Source of the DNA: Clostridium_AT stratigraminis
Lineage (GTDB): Bacteria > Bacillota > Clostridia > Clostridiales > Clostridiaceae
Direction: 5' to 3'
Assembly (NCBI RefSeq): GCF_045310675.1
Contig: NZ_JBJHZZ010000010.1
Coordinates: 53,842-117,841, forward strand
Length of the DNA stretch: 64,000 nt
The position numbers and the translations under genes are program-made. Of the stretch, positions 52,294 through 60,640 are shown piece after piece (the stretch's first letter is position 1; the number at the start of each line of letters is the position of its first letter). The notes under the pieces are model-generated. The model searched no databases. It saw nothing but the letters and a program-made list of their open reading frames with translations, and was not told the DNA's origin.

Positions 52294-52869
52294 ATGAAGG
52301 ATATTAAAAGCATTTTGTTTGTTGGTGTAGGTGGCCAAGGCACAATTCTTGCTTCTAAGCTGCTTTCTGAGGGACTTATGAAATTTGGCTTCGATGTAAA
52401 AATGTCGGAAGTTCATGGTATGGCACAAAGAGGGGGAAGTGTTACTACTCAAGTCAGATTTGGTTCAAAGGTATACTCTCCATTAATAGAAAAGGGAAAG
52501 GCTGATGTGATAGTAGCATTTGAAAAAAGTGAGGCAGCAAGATATATTGACTACTTAAAAAAGGACGGACATTTAATAGTTAACGATTACGAAATCCACC
52601 CTGTTACTGTTTTAATTGGAAAGGATAAATATCCAGAGAATTTAAATGAAAGATTAAAGGCTGCAGTTTATAATACAATTATTGTAGATGCTGCAAAAAT
52701 AGCAGAAGAACTAGGTAACATTAAAGCACAGAATGTAGTTCTATTAGGAGCTGTAATCAAGGCTCTGAAGTTAGAAAATATTAATTGGAAGGAAGCTATT
52801 GAAAGCGTAATACCTAAAAAAGCAATAGAACTTAATTTAAGAGCACTTTCCTCAGGAATGGAAGCATAA
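52294..52869 (+). CDS. iorB: Indolepyruvate:ferredoxin oxidoreductase beta subunit
   Basis: 191 residues, the gamma-type domain of 2-oxoacid oxidoreductases: FVGVGGQGTILASKLLSEGL, then SEVHGMAQRGGSVTTQVRFG. It pairs with IorA. The ATG at 52294 is used since it is one base after the iorA stop; an earlier in-frame TTG at 52231 would add residues encoded inside iorA. A terminator follows at once. Confidence 0.95.
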   Translation: MKDIKSILFVGVGGQGTILASKLLSEGLMKFGFDVKMSEVHGMAQRGGSVTTQVRFGSKVYSPLIEKGKADVIVAFEKSEAARYIDYLKKDGHLIVNDYEIHPVTVLIGKDKYPENLNERLKAAVYNTIIVDAAKIAEELGNIKAQNVVLLGAVIKALKLENINWKEAIESVIPKKAIELNLRALSSGMEA

Positions 52870-52902
52870 AAAAAAGGACTATTTTTCAATAGTCCTTTTT
52901 TT
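52868..52902 (+). terminator. Terminator of the iorAB transcript
   Basis: AAAAAAGGACTAT / ATAGTCCTTTTTT with a TTTTCA loop and a T-run. Confidence 0.92.
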
Positions 52903-52982
52903 AAGTATCAGAAAGAAAAATTCTCTGTTATAATATTTTATATAAACAAAACTAATTAATTGATACTTAGGAGTGAGTTACG

Positions 52983-53816
52983 ATGCTTGGTTATACAGAA
53001 GTTGATGCTAATGCAATTAATGTTATAAGATCATATATAAAACCATCTGAAGGATGCTGGGTTTCGGGGAATATAGAAGTTAATGATAAATTGTATAAAG
53101 AAGTTATTTTCTATAAAAAAAGTATTTTTAAGCTTGATAAAGAAGTGAGAGGATACTTATACCTAGATGAGTATGATAAGTTAGTTTCAGATAAGAATAT
53201 AATATCAGAACTAGCTAAACTTTGCTTTTATTATGAAACCTTTTTTAGTAAGGATAAAGCGAAAGGAATATTAGCTACATTAAAGACAGAGGCTGAATTA
53301 CAAAGAGCAAAAGATAAGATTAATCAAATTTCTGAAGGGTTAGATTTTCTATTAACTCAAAAGGTTTATGCAGCAGAAAGAGTTAAGGGGATCTTTTTAA
53401 AGAATTACAATTTAGAAGAAAAAAGTAATTCTGTATTAGAGGAATTATCAAGTAATATTAAAACCATAAGAGATCAGGACTTAACTTTTAACATTGAATT
53501 TTTGAATAAACTGTATCCATATTATGAAGAAGTGTTAAAAATAAACTTTGAAAAAGTTTTAAATACAGCTTCAATTGGGGATTGTATTGACGAGGTTAGA
53601 AAAGAGTCAGAAAAAACAAGAAAAAAATGGGGTGTTAGGGTAATAAAAAATATGGTTGGTAAGCTTATGAGGGTTAGTGACGAACTTTCCTACTTTAAAA
53701 GAATAATTTCTATATATAGTAGTGTTTTACAAATGAACAGCAGTCAATATTTAAAATATTTAAATAGTATAAATAAAGATAGAATTGAAAAAAAGATAAA
53801 TTTGACAAGAGGATAA
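52983..53816 (+). CDS. Unknown coiled-coil protein
   Basis: 277 residues. I do not recognise it. The N-terminal quarter may be a small beta domain (GCWVSGNIEVNDKLYKEVIF); the rest is predominantly charged alpha helix, likely coiled coil. No signal peptide, membrane segment or Cys motif. SD TAGGAGTGAG precedes the ATG. A hairpin terminator follows, and the neighbours (iorAB, an amino-acid decarboxylase) give no clear function. Confidence 0.6.
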   Translation: MLGYTEVDANAINVIRSYIKPSEGCWVSGNIEVNDKLYKEVIFYKKSIFKLDKEVRGYLYLDEYDKLVSDKNIISELAKLCFYYETFFSKDKAKGILATLKTEAELQRAKDKINQISEGLDFLLTQKVYAAERVKGIFLKNYNLEEKSNSVLEELSSNIKTIRDQDLTFNIEFLNKLYPYYEEVLKINFEKVLNTASIGDCIDEVRKESEKTRKKWGVRVIKNMVGKLMRVSDELSYFKRIISIYSSVLQMNSSQYLKYLNSINKDRIEKKINLTRG

Positions 53817-53818
53817 TA

Positions 53819-53849
53819 AAAAGCTGAGCATAAATAAATGCTCAGCTTT
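53819..53849. terminator. Bidirectional terminator
   Basis: AAAGCTGAGCAT / ATGCTCAGCTTT with an AAATA loop, between convergent genes. Confidence 0.9.
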
Positions 53850-53853
53850 AAGT

Positions 53854-55344
53854 TTATTCTACATTAATATAAACAGCATCTTCAGGTTTAACAACATTAA
53901 TAAATTCAACCTTTGGATCTTCAGTTCCTTGAACGTATAATCCAGCTGCCTTTAGCTTTTCAATGTAATCAATAATTTCTACTGTTATTTTCTCACCAGG
54001 GCATAGTACTGGAATTCCAGGTGGATAAGCCAATAAGAACTCACCACTTATCATGCCAACACTTTCACTTAATGCCATCGAACTTTTTACACTGTTAAAG
54101 GCTTCTCTAGGTCTTTGAATTTGTTCTGGAATTGGCGGTATATCAATAAAATCAGATTTTCTATCACCTTTTCCAAAGTATTCGCTGCTAATTTCTCGAA
54201 GTGCTTCTAGAAGCTTATCTATATTTTCCTTAGTATCACCAAAAGAACCTACTGCTAGAGCATTGTATAAATCCGAAAGCTCCATTTGAATGTGATATTT
54301 ATTAGATAATATCATATCTAAATCGTAACCTGTTATGCCTAAGTCACGACAGGTTACAGTTATTTTAGTTGGATCAAAGGCAAAAGCTCCTGACTTACCT
54401 AAAACTTCTTCGCCGAAGCAATAAAGCCCAGGTATTTTATTTATTTCATTTCTTGCATAATTGCATAAATCAATAGTTTTATCTAAAAGTTCTTTACCAT
54501 GTAAAGCAATCTGCCTTCTTGCACAATCTAAGGAAGCCATTAATACATAGGAAGGAGATGTTGTCTGTAAAAGGTTAAGTACCTGCTGAACTCTATTTTT
54601 ATCTATTCTTTTAGAATTAACCTGAAGTAAAGAACATTGAGTCATTGCTCCAATAATTTTATGAGTACTTTGAGCGCAGATATCAGCTCCTGCTTCTATG
54701 GCAGACATTGGTAATTTTTCATTAAAACCAAGATGTGGACCATGAGCTTCGTCGACAATTAAAGGAATATCATAACTATGAACGATGTCTGCTATTTTTT
54801 CAATATCTGTTGCAACTCCATAATAAGTCGGATTAATAATCAAAACCGCTTTTGCATCTTTGTTATTTTCTAGTGTATTTTTAACAGTTTCAGGGCTTAC
54901 ACCATGTGCTATACCAACTGTTTTATCAAGTTCTGGCTGCATATAAACAGGAATTGCTCCACTTAAAATAATTCCAGCTGTAACTGATTTGTGCACATTT
55001 CTTGGTATAATTATTTTATCACCATCACTTACCACAGACATAATCATGGCTTGTATTGCACCTGATGTACCATGCATAGAAAAGAAGGAAGCTTCTGTAC
55101 CATAGGCATCTGCTGCTAATTCCTGTGCTTTTTTAATAGGACCTGTTGGGTGATGCAGGCTGTCAACTAATTTAAAAACTGTAACATCAATTTTTAAAGG
55201 ATTTTCTCCTATAAAATTTTTGAATTCCTCATCCATTCCAATACCTTTCTTGTGGCCTGGAACGTGAAAAGGAATTGTTTCCCTATTTACATACTCCATA
55301 AGAGCATCAAAAAGTGGTGTTTGATTTTGATCTAACTTATACAC
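53854..55344 (-). CDS. Orn/Lys/Arg decarboxylase (arginine decarboxylase SpeA-like)
   Basis: 496 residues, PLP fold type I. The PLP lysine is K229 in STHKIIGAMTQ; DEAHGPHLG (198-206) and FFSMHGTSGAIQAM match this family. The open N-terminus (PLFDALMEYVNRETIPFHVPGHKKG) and size fit the short Bacillus-type SpeA/YaaO group rather than the 700-residue inducible enzymes. It would make agmatine or cadaverine/putrescine; the amino acid cannot be fixed from sequence. The start is GTG after AAGAAGGTG. Single-gene transcript on the minus strand. Confidence 0.82.
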   Translation of the reverse strand: MYKLDQNQTPLFDALMEYVNRETIPFHVPGHKKGIGMDEEFKNFIGENPLKIDVTVFKLVDSLHHPTGPIKKAQELAADAYGTEASFFSMHGTSGAIQAMIMSVVSDGDKIIIPRNVHKSVTAGIILSGAIPVYMQPELDKTVGIAHGVSPETVKNTLENNKDAKAVLIINPTYYGVATDIEKIADIVHSYDIPLIVDEAHGPHLGFNEKLPMSAIEAGADICAQSTHKIIGAMTQCSLLQVNSKRIDKNRVQQVLNLLQTTSPSYVLMASLDCARRQIALHGKELLDKTIDLCNYARNEINKIPGLYCFGEEVLGKSGAFAFDPTKITVTCRDLGITGYDLDMILSNKYHIQMELSDLYNALAVGSFGDTKENIDKLLEALREISSEYFGKGDRKSDFIDIPPIPEQIQRPREAFNSVKSSMALSESVGMISGEFLLAYPPGIPVLCPGEKITVEIIDYIEKLKAAGLYVQGTEDPKVEFINVVKPEDAVYINVE

Positions 55345-55571
55345 CGCGCATAAGCACCTTCTTTCAATAATATGTCTGTATGCCTTGAGGCATCAAAGGT
55401 CTACTTGGTTTTCTTAAAACCATTATTATTATAAAGTATATGATTTTCAAATGCAATATGCAATATGATTTTTTATAATTATATTCTATAAATATTACTA
55501 TTTCCATTATAAATCTTCTATTTTCCAAAGTGTATATTAATTTGAATAATGGTAATAATAGAAAAAGTAGG

Positions 55572-55610
55572 AAGCTTTAGCTTAACACTTTTAAGGAATA
55601 CAGGAGTGAT
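55572..55610 (+). repeat. Possible minimal SD-palindrome remnant before rplY
   Basis: A short hairpin AAGCT / AGCTT (55572-55583) is followed by a linker and AAGGAATACAGGAG (55593-55606), the SD of the L25 gene. The SD box matches the repeat family, the hairpin is shorter; it may be a decayed copy or an empty site. Confidence 0.4.
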
Positions 55611-55614
55611 TATT

Positions 55615-56211
55615 ATGGAAATGCTGAATGCAAATTCTAGGGAAAAAAGAACATCTCATGAAGCAAGAAAGGTAAGAAGAAGCGGGAAGGTACCTGGAAT
55701 ACTTTATGGGAAATATGTTACCAATATGTTATTTGAAATTGGTGAGTTAGAACTTACAAGGGAATTATCTAAAAATGGTGAGCACGGAATTCTAAACATC
55801 AAGATTGATGGCAAAGATCATATGGCACTTATTAAAGAAGTCCAAAAGGATCCTGTTAGTCGTAAATTTATGCATATAGATTTAGAGGAACTATCAAATG
55901 ATACAGTTGTAGTTGCTGATGTTCCACTTGTTTTTGTAGGAGATAGTCAGATAGCTCGTAATGGTGCAATCTTACATAAGGAGAAAAATAAAATTAAAGT
56001 TCAGTGTAAAGGCGGCAACCTTCCTAAATCAATTAGTGTGGATGTTTCTAATTTAAATTTTGGAGAAACTTACAGAATCGCTAATATTGAATTTTCAGAG
56101 GAAATTACATTGATGGAAGATCCTAATACTGTTATCGCAGCTATAACAGATGCAAATACTGATACTATAGTAAATGATACTCCACAGGAAGTTAATAGTA
56201 TAGAATTATAA
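55615..56211 (+). CDS. rplY: Ribosomal protein bL25 (Ctc type)
   Basis: 198 residues, the long CTC form with an L25 domain (about 1-95: RTSHEARKVRRSGKVPGILYG) and a C-terminal beta domain (VADVPLVFVGDSQIARNGAIL). It binds 5S rRNA in the 50S subunit. The ATG at 55615 is used because AATACAGGAGTG lies 5 nt before it; the upstream ATG at 55549 adds residues outside the family. Confidence 0.92.
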   Translation: MEMLNANSREKRTSHEARKVRRSGKVPGILYGKYVTNMLFEIGELELTRELSKNGEHGILNIKIDGKDHMALIKEVQKDPVSRKFMHIDLEELSNDTVVVADVPLVFVGDSQIARNGAILHKEKNKIKVQCKGGNLPKSISVDVSNLNFGETYRIANIEFSEEITLMEDPNTVIAAITDANTDTIVNDTPQEVNSIEL

Positions 56212-56310
56212 GTAAATTTTTGCTTTAGTTGGATTATAGTCTATACCAGAAGCTTTAAATGTCTATCTTAACCTAACTAGTTCATTAGCTAATTTATGCT
56301 TATTTACTTT

Positions 56311-56372
56311 AAAAGAGTAATATAAAGTAAGAATACCCAGTTGTAGACTTACTTTATATTACTCTTTTTTAA
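56311..56372 (+). terminator. Very strong terminator hairpin after rplY
   Basis: A perfect 21-bp stem: AAAAGAGTAATATAAAGTAAG (shown as its first 10 and last 11 bases AAAAGAGTAA + TATAAAGTAAG, 56311-56331) pairs with 56348-56368, loop of 16, then TTTTTT overlap. Unusually long for a simple terminator. Confidence 0.9.
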
Positions 56373-56555
56373 TGTTTAATACCTCAAGAAATATAGACTT
56401 TAATATGATGAAGATATCAAACAATAGCTTTTAATAATAAAATGTATAATAACTAAAAGGTTCAAAATACAAAAATATAGTCTATTTCCTAAATTTTATA
56501 GTATAATATAGATGTTGTTTAAGCGTAAATAGGTAAATAAGACTATACTTACTTA

Positions 56556-56612
56556 CATTCGGGAGGCACAATGATTAATAATAATTGTGTTAATGGTAAG
56601 GAATACAGGAGG
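56556..56612 (+). repeat. 46-bp SD-palindrome unit before pgcA
   Basis: A degenerate box CATTCGGGAGG (56556-56566), hairpin CACAATGATT / AAT / AATAATTGTG with one mismatch (56567-56589), linker TTAATGGTAAGG, and box AATACAGGAGG (56602-56612), the SD of pgcA. Period 46. Confidence 0.88.
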
Positions 56613-56617
56613 GAACT

Positions 56618-58351
56618 ATGGATTATAGACAAAAATATGAATTGTGGATTAGTTCAAAAAAAGTCGATACTAAAACAAAAGAAGAATTAACTAATATAAC
56701 CGATGAAATGGAATTGGAAGATAGATTTTATAAAGAATTAGAGTTTGGTACTGGCGGCTTACGGGGAATTATAGCTGCTGGAAGTAATAGAATGAATGTG
56801 TATACTGTTGGTAAGGCAACTCAAGGTCTAGCAAATTATTTACTAAATATATACAAGAATGATGTTTCTGTAAGTATAGCATATGACTCTAGAATTATGT
56901 CAAAAGAGTTTGCCGAAACTTCAGCCTTGGTACTTTGTGGTAATGGCATAAAAGTATACCTTTTTGACACTTTAAGGCCCACACCTATGTTATCCTATGC
57001 AGTAAGATTATTAAATTCAAAAGCAGGTATTGTTATTACTGCTTCTCATAATCCGAAAATTTATAATGGTTATAAGGTTTATGGAGAAGATGGGGGACAG
57101 GTAACTGATGAAGCTGCAAAGGAAATATTTAATTATATCAATGAAGTAGATAACTTCAATAAGATTAAAAGTATTTCAGCGGAGGAGGCAGTAAAGCGGG
57201 GATACCTTAATATTATCGGGGATGAAGTTGATAAAAGTTATTTTGAGAGAGTAAAAGGTCTTACATTAAGGAGTGAATTAGTTAAAGCTAGTGCAAAGGA
57301 ATTAAAAATAATTTATACTCCAATTCATGGGAGCGGCAACATACCTGTAAGAAGAGTACTTAAGGAACTTGGCTATGAAAATGTATTTGTAGTTAAGGAA
57401 CAGGAAATGCCGGATGGAAATTTCCCAACTGCGGCATACCCAAATCCTGAAGAACCAAAGGTTTTTGAATTAGCTCTTAAAATGGCTGAGGAAATAAAGC
57501 CTGATATTATTTTTGGCACTGATCCTGACTGTGATAGAATAGGAGTTGTAGTTAAGGACAATAATGGAGAATATAGGGTTTTAACAGGTAATCAAACAGG
57601 AGTATTATTATCAAATTATATTTTGAATTCACTAAAAGAAACTGATAAACTTCCAAAGGACGGAGCAATTATTAAAACTATTGTAACTTCAGAGCTTGCA
57701 GCGAGAATCTCTGAAAACTATGGAGTGGAAATAATAGATGTATTGACTGGTTTTAAATATATTGGGGAGAAGATAAAAGAATTTGATAAAACCAATACAA
57801 AGGACTTTATTTTCGGTTTTGAAGAAAGCTTCGGTTATTTAGCAGGTGATTTTGTAAGGGACAAGGATGCAGTCATTGCCTCAACTCTAATTTGTGAAAT
57901 GGCGCTTTTTTATAAAACTAAGAATATGAGTTTATATGATGCTTTAATTGAATTATATAACAAGTATGGATATTATAAAGAAAGCTTGATTTCTATTGAA
58001 CTTAAAGGCAAGGAAGGACAAGAAAAAATAGAAAAAGCACTTGAATATTTAAGACATTCTATGAAGTCAAGTATTAATGGTACAAAAATTATTAAGAAAA
58101 TGGATTATAGATTAAGTATTGAAAAAGATTTGATAAGTATTAAGGAAAATATTATTAATCTTCCTAAATCTAATGTTCTTAAATTTATTTTGAAGGATAA
58201 TTCCTGGTTTGTAGTAAGACCCTCAGGAACTGAACCTAAAATGAAGATATATCTTTCTTGTATAGGGCGGAGTGATGAGGATGCTAAGAAAAGGTTACAA
58301 GAATTCAAAAATAGTATTCTTGAAATTGTAAATCTTGCATGTAATAAATAA
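56618..58351 (+). CDS. pgcA: Phosphoglucomutase / phosphomannomutase (PgcA type)
   Basis: 577 residues, alpha-D-phosphohexomutase. The active serine lies in TASHNPKIYNGYKVYG; the metal loop is GTDPDCDRIGVV, the sugar loop FGFEESFGY, and the phosphate loop RPSGTEPKMKIY is near the end. It makes glucose-1-phosphate for GalU 1.2 kb downstream, so the region supplies UDP-glucose for wall polymers or capsule. The TPR gene follows at 21 nt. Confidence 0.93.
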   Translation: MDYRQKYELWISSKKVDTKTKEELTNITDEMELEDRFYKELEFGTGGLRGIIAAGSNRMNVYTVGKATQGLANYLLNIYKNDVSVSIAYDSRIMSKEFAETSALVLCGNGIKVYLFDTLRPTPMLSYAVRLLNSKAGIVITASHNPKIYNGYKVYGEDGGQVTDEAAKEIFNYINEVDNFNKIKSISAEEAVKRGYLNIIGDEVDKSYFERVKGLTLRSELVKASAKELKIIYTPIHGSGNIPVRRVLKELGYENVFVVKEQEMPDGNFPTAAYPNPEEPKVFELALKMAEEIKPDIIFGTDPDCDRIGVVVKDNNGEYRVLTGNQTGVLLSNYILNSLKETDKLPKDGAIIKTIVTSELAARISENYGVEIIDVLTGFKYIGEKIKEFDKTNTKDFIFGFEESFGYLAGDFVRDKDAVIASTLICEMALFYKTKNMSLYDALIELYNKYGYYKESLISIELKGKEGQEKIEKALEYLRHSMKSSINGTKIIKKMDYRLSIEKDLISIKENIINLPKSNVLKFILKDNSWFVVRPSGTEPKMKIYLSCIGRSDEDAKKRLQEFKNSILEIVNLACNK

Positions 58352-58372
58352 TAATAGTAAAGAGGTAAATTT

Positions 58373-59437
58373 ATGGAATCATATTTTTCAGAGAGATTAT
58401 CTTCTGTTTTATTTTTAGAAATTAACAAGAATAAACTCATGACATTATTTAATGTTTTTTTAGAAGAAAATGTATATATGCCTATAAAATCCAGTAAGCT
58501 TATTGTTGAGATTAAATCAGGGAATAATTTAAACGAAATTTCAATTAATAATTTTTTGGAAGGTATGTTCTATGTATTGGGCATTGATGATAAATTCAAA
58601 TATAATCATTTATATTTAGACATGCTCGTAAATTTTAATGATGCAATTCCTTTCATTAAAAATTTAGTTTTTAATGAAATTAAGAAAGAAAATTATGAAG
58701 ATGCCTATATTTTTATAAAAGGCTTAGTGAACTTGGAAAAGAATGAAGAAAATTATGAAAAGCTTATTTCCTTAGCAGAAATATTAAGGGAAAAAGATAA
58801 AGGTTTTATAAATGAAGAATTGACTATAATTACAAAAGCAAAGGAAATAGAAAATTTCTCTATTCCTTATTTATACGAAGCTATACTTAATAAGGACAAT
58901 GGAGATTTTGAAGCTGCATTATTGTCTATAAAAACCTATGTTGCTAAAGGCGGCGCAAAGACCTCTGAAATAATTGACCTTATGCATTCTTTAATAAATA
59001 TTGTGAATTATGAAGAAGGAAAAAGCATTTTATATGAAGATCCAAACAAAGCGTTAAAGCTTCTTATACCTCTAATAGAGGAGTATAGTGATAATGCAGC
59101 CCTATTTTTCAATATAGCAGTAGGCTACAGAATACTAGAAAATTACGAAAAGGCCATTTATTACTTAAATGAGGCACTAGAAATAGATGATGCTTTAGTA
59201 GAGGTAGTAAATGAATTAGGAATTAATTATGCTTCTATGGGTGACCTTGATAAAGCTATTCTATATTTAAGAAAAGCTTTTGAAGCAACAAAGTCAGTTG
59301 AAATATGTACTAATCTTATTATGTGCTATATGGATGCAGGGGACTTACAGCAGGCCAAAAACCATTTGGAAATAGCAAAAAAGCTTGACAGCAAGGATGA
59401 AATAGTTATAAAGCTTGCTGCCCTATTAGATAAATAA
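58373..59437 (+). CDS. Tetratricopeptide-repeat protein
   Basis: 354 residues. TPR-like helices are clear in the C-terminal half (AALFFNIAVGYRILENYEKA, VNELGINYASMGDLDKA, TNLIMCYMDAGDLQQA). The N-terminal half is helical without a recognised domain. No signal peptide. Co-transcribed with pgcA, 21 nt away; probably a scaffold or adaptor, partner unknown. Confidence 0.75.
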   Translation: MESYFSERLSSVLFLEINKNKLMTLFNVFLEENVYMPIKSSKLIVEIKSGNNLNEISINNFLEGMFYVLGIDDKFKYNHLYLDMLVNFNDAIPFIKNLVFNEIKKENYEDAYIFIKGLVNLEKNEENYEKLISLAEILREKDKGFINEELTIITKAKEIENFSIPYLYEAILNKDNGDFEAALLSIKTYVAKGGAKTSEIIDLMHSLINIVNYEEGKSILYEDPNKALKLLIPLIEEYSDNAALFFNIAVGYRILENYEKAIYYLNEALEIDDALVEVVNELGINYASMGDLDKAILYLRKAFEATKSVEICTNLIMCYMDAGDLQQAKNHLEIAKKLDSKDEIVIKLAALLDK

Positions 59438-59484
59438 TTATGTAAATCCATATATTAATAAATTAAGAATTATTCAATAGTTAT

Positions 59485-59513
59485 TTGTAATTTTATCTTT
59501 ATTAGAATATAAT
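59485..59513 (+). promoter_or_regulatory. Sigma-A promoter of galU
   Basis: TTGTAA (59485-59490), 17-nt spacer, TATAAT (59508-59513). Confidence 0.65.
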
Positions 59514-59549
59514 TTGTTTGAATCACTTATTTTGAAGGGAGAACTGTAT

Positions 59550-60449
59550 ATGAAAGTTAAAAAGGCTATTATACCAGCCGCTGGTCTAGGTACAAGATTC
59601 TTACCAGCTACAAAAGCACAGCCTAAAGAAATGCTGCCAATTGTAGATAAACCAACAATACAGTACATAATTGAAGAAGCAGTTGCATCAGGTATTGAAG
59701 AAATACTAATAATAACTGGAAGAAATAAAAGAGCTATAGAGGATCACTTTGATAAATCTGTAGAATTAGAGCAAGAATTAGAAACTCATAATAAGCAGGA
59801 ATTGCTTACTATGGTTAAAGATATTTCAAATATGGTTAATATATATTATATAAGGCAAAAGGAACCTAAAGGCCTTGGTCATGCCATAAGCTGTGCTAAA
59901 ACCTTTGTAGGTAAGGAACCCTTTGCAGTAATGCTTGGTGATGATGTAGTTGATAGTAAAACACCTTGCCTAAAACAATTAATCGATTGTTTTAACGAAT
60001 ATAAAACAACTATACTAGGAGTTCAAGAAGTACCTGCTGAAGATGTTTCAAAATATGGAATAGTTAAAGGTATGCATATTGAAGACAGGGTTTATAAAGT
60101 TAAGGACTTAGTTGAAAAGCCTAAATCGGAGGAAGCACCTTCCAATATAGCTATTTTAGGCAGGTATATAATAACACCTCAGATTTTTGATATTCTTGAA
60201 AACACTGTTCCTGGTAAAGGTGGAGAAATACAGCTAACGGATGCATTAAAGGTGCTTATTCAAAGTGAGGCGATGTATGCCTATAATTTTGAAGGCAGAA
60301 GATATGATGTAGGGGATAAACTAGGATTTTTAGAAGCTACTGTTGAATTTGCCCTTAAGAGAGAAGAATTAAGAGAGCCATTTATGGAGTATTTACTAAC
60401 TATTAAAGAAAATCCTAATTTTATAGAGCTATATAACGAATTTAAATAA
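59550..60449 (+). CDS. galU: UTP--glucose-1-phosphate uridylyltransferase
   Basis: 299 residues. The nucleotide-binding motif IPAAGLGTRFLPATKAQPKE opens the protein; MLGDDVVDS binds metal and sugar, and VEKPKSEEAPSNIAILGRY is typical. It makes UDP-glucose from glucose-1-phosphate (product of PgcA). The ATG at 59550 follows AAGGGAGAAC; an ATG at 59514 has no SD. Confidence 0.95.
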   Translation: MKVKKAIIPAAGLGTRFLPATKAQPKEMLPIVDKPTIQYIIEEAVASGIEEILIITGRNKRAIEDHFDKSVELEQELETHNKQELLTMVKDISNMVNIYYIRQKEPKGLGHAISCAKTFVGKEPFAVMLGDDVVDSKTPCLKQLIDCFNEYKTTILGVQEVPAEDVSKYGIVKGMHIEDRVYKVKDLVEKPKSEEAPSNIAILGRYIITPQIFDILENTVPGKGGEIQLTDALKVLIQSEAMYAYNFEGRRYDVGDKLGFLEATVEFALKREELREPFMEYLLTIKENPNFIELYNEFK

Positions 60450-60487
60450 GCTACTTAAAATATTCTTTTGTTATTTAATACCTAATC

Positions 60488-60525
60488 AAATTAGGGCAGT
60501 TAATTATCAAAACTGTCCTAATTTT
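60488..60525 (+). terminator. Terminator after galU
   Basis: AAATTAGGGCAGTT / AACTGTCCTAATTT, 14-bp hairpin with one G-T pair. Confidence 0.75.
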
Positions 60526-60565
60526 ATGCATTGATTTACTATCATATTTAAATAGCAGAAAAACG

Positions 60566-60593
60566 TTGAATATTTTTTGAAATGTTGTAAAAT
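60566..60593 (+). promoter_or_regulatory. Sigma-A promoter of the CapD-type gene
   Basis: TTGAAT (60566-60571), 16-nt spacer, TAAAAT (60588-60593). Confidence 0.6.
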
Positions 60594-60640
60594 GGTTTAT
60601 GTAGTGCTGTTATCTTATTGTTAATTTAGGAAGTGATAAA

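Larger units (their letters stand above)
56212..56617. other. Gap between rplY and pgcA (406 bp)
   Basis: It holds the strong terminator at 56311-56372, a TATAAT box at 56502-56507 with a poor -35 that may serve pgcA, and the SD-palindrome unit at 56556-56612. No coding frame is apparent. Confidence 0.6.
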
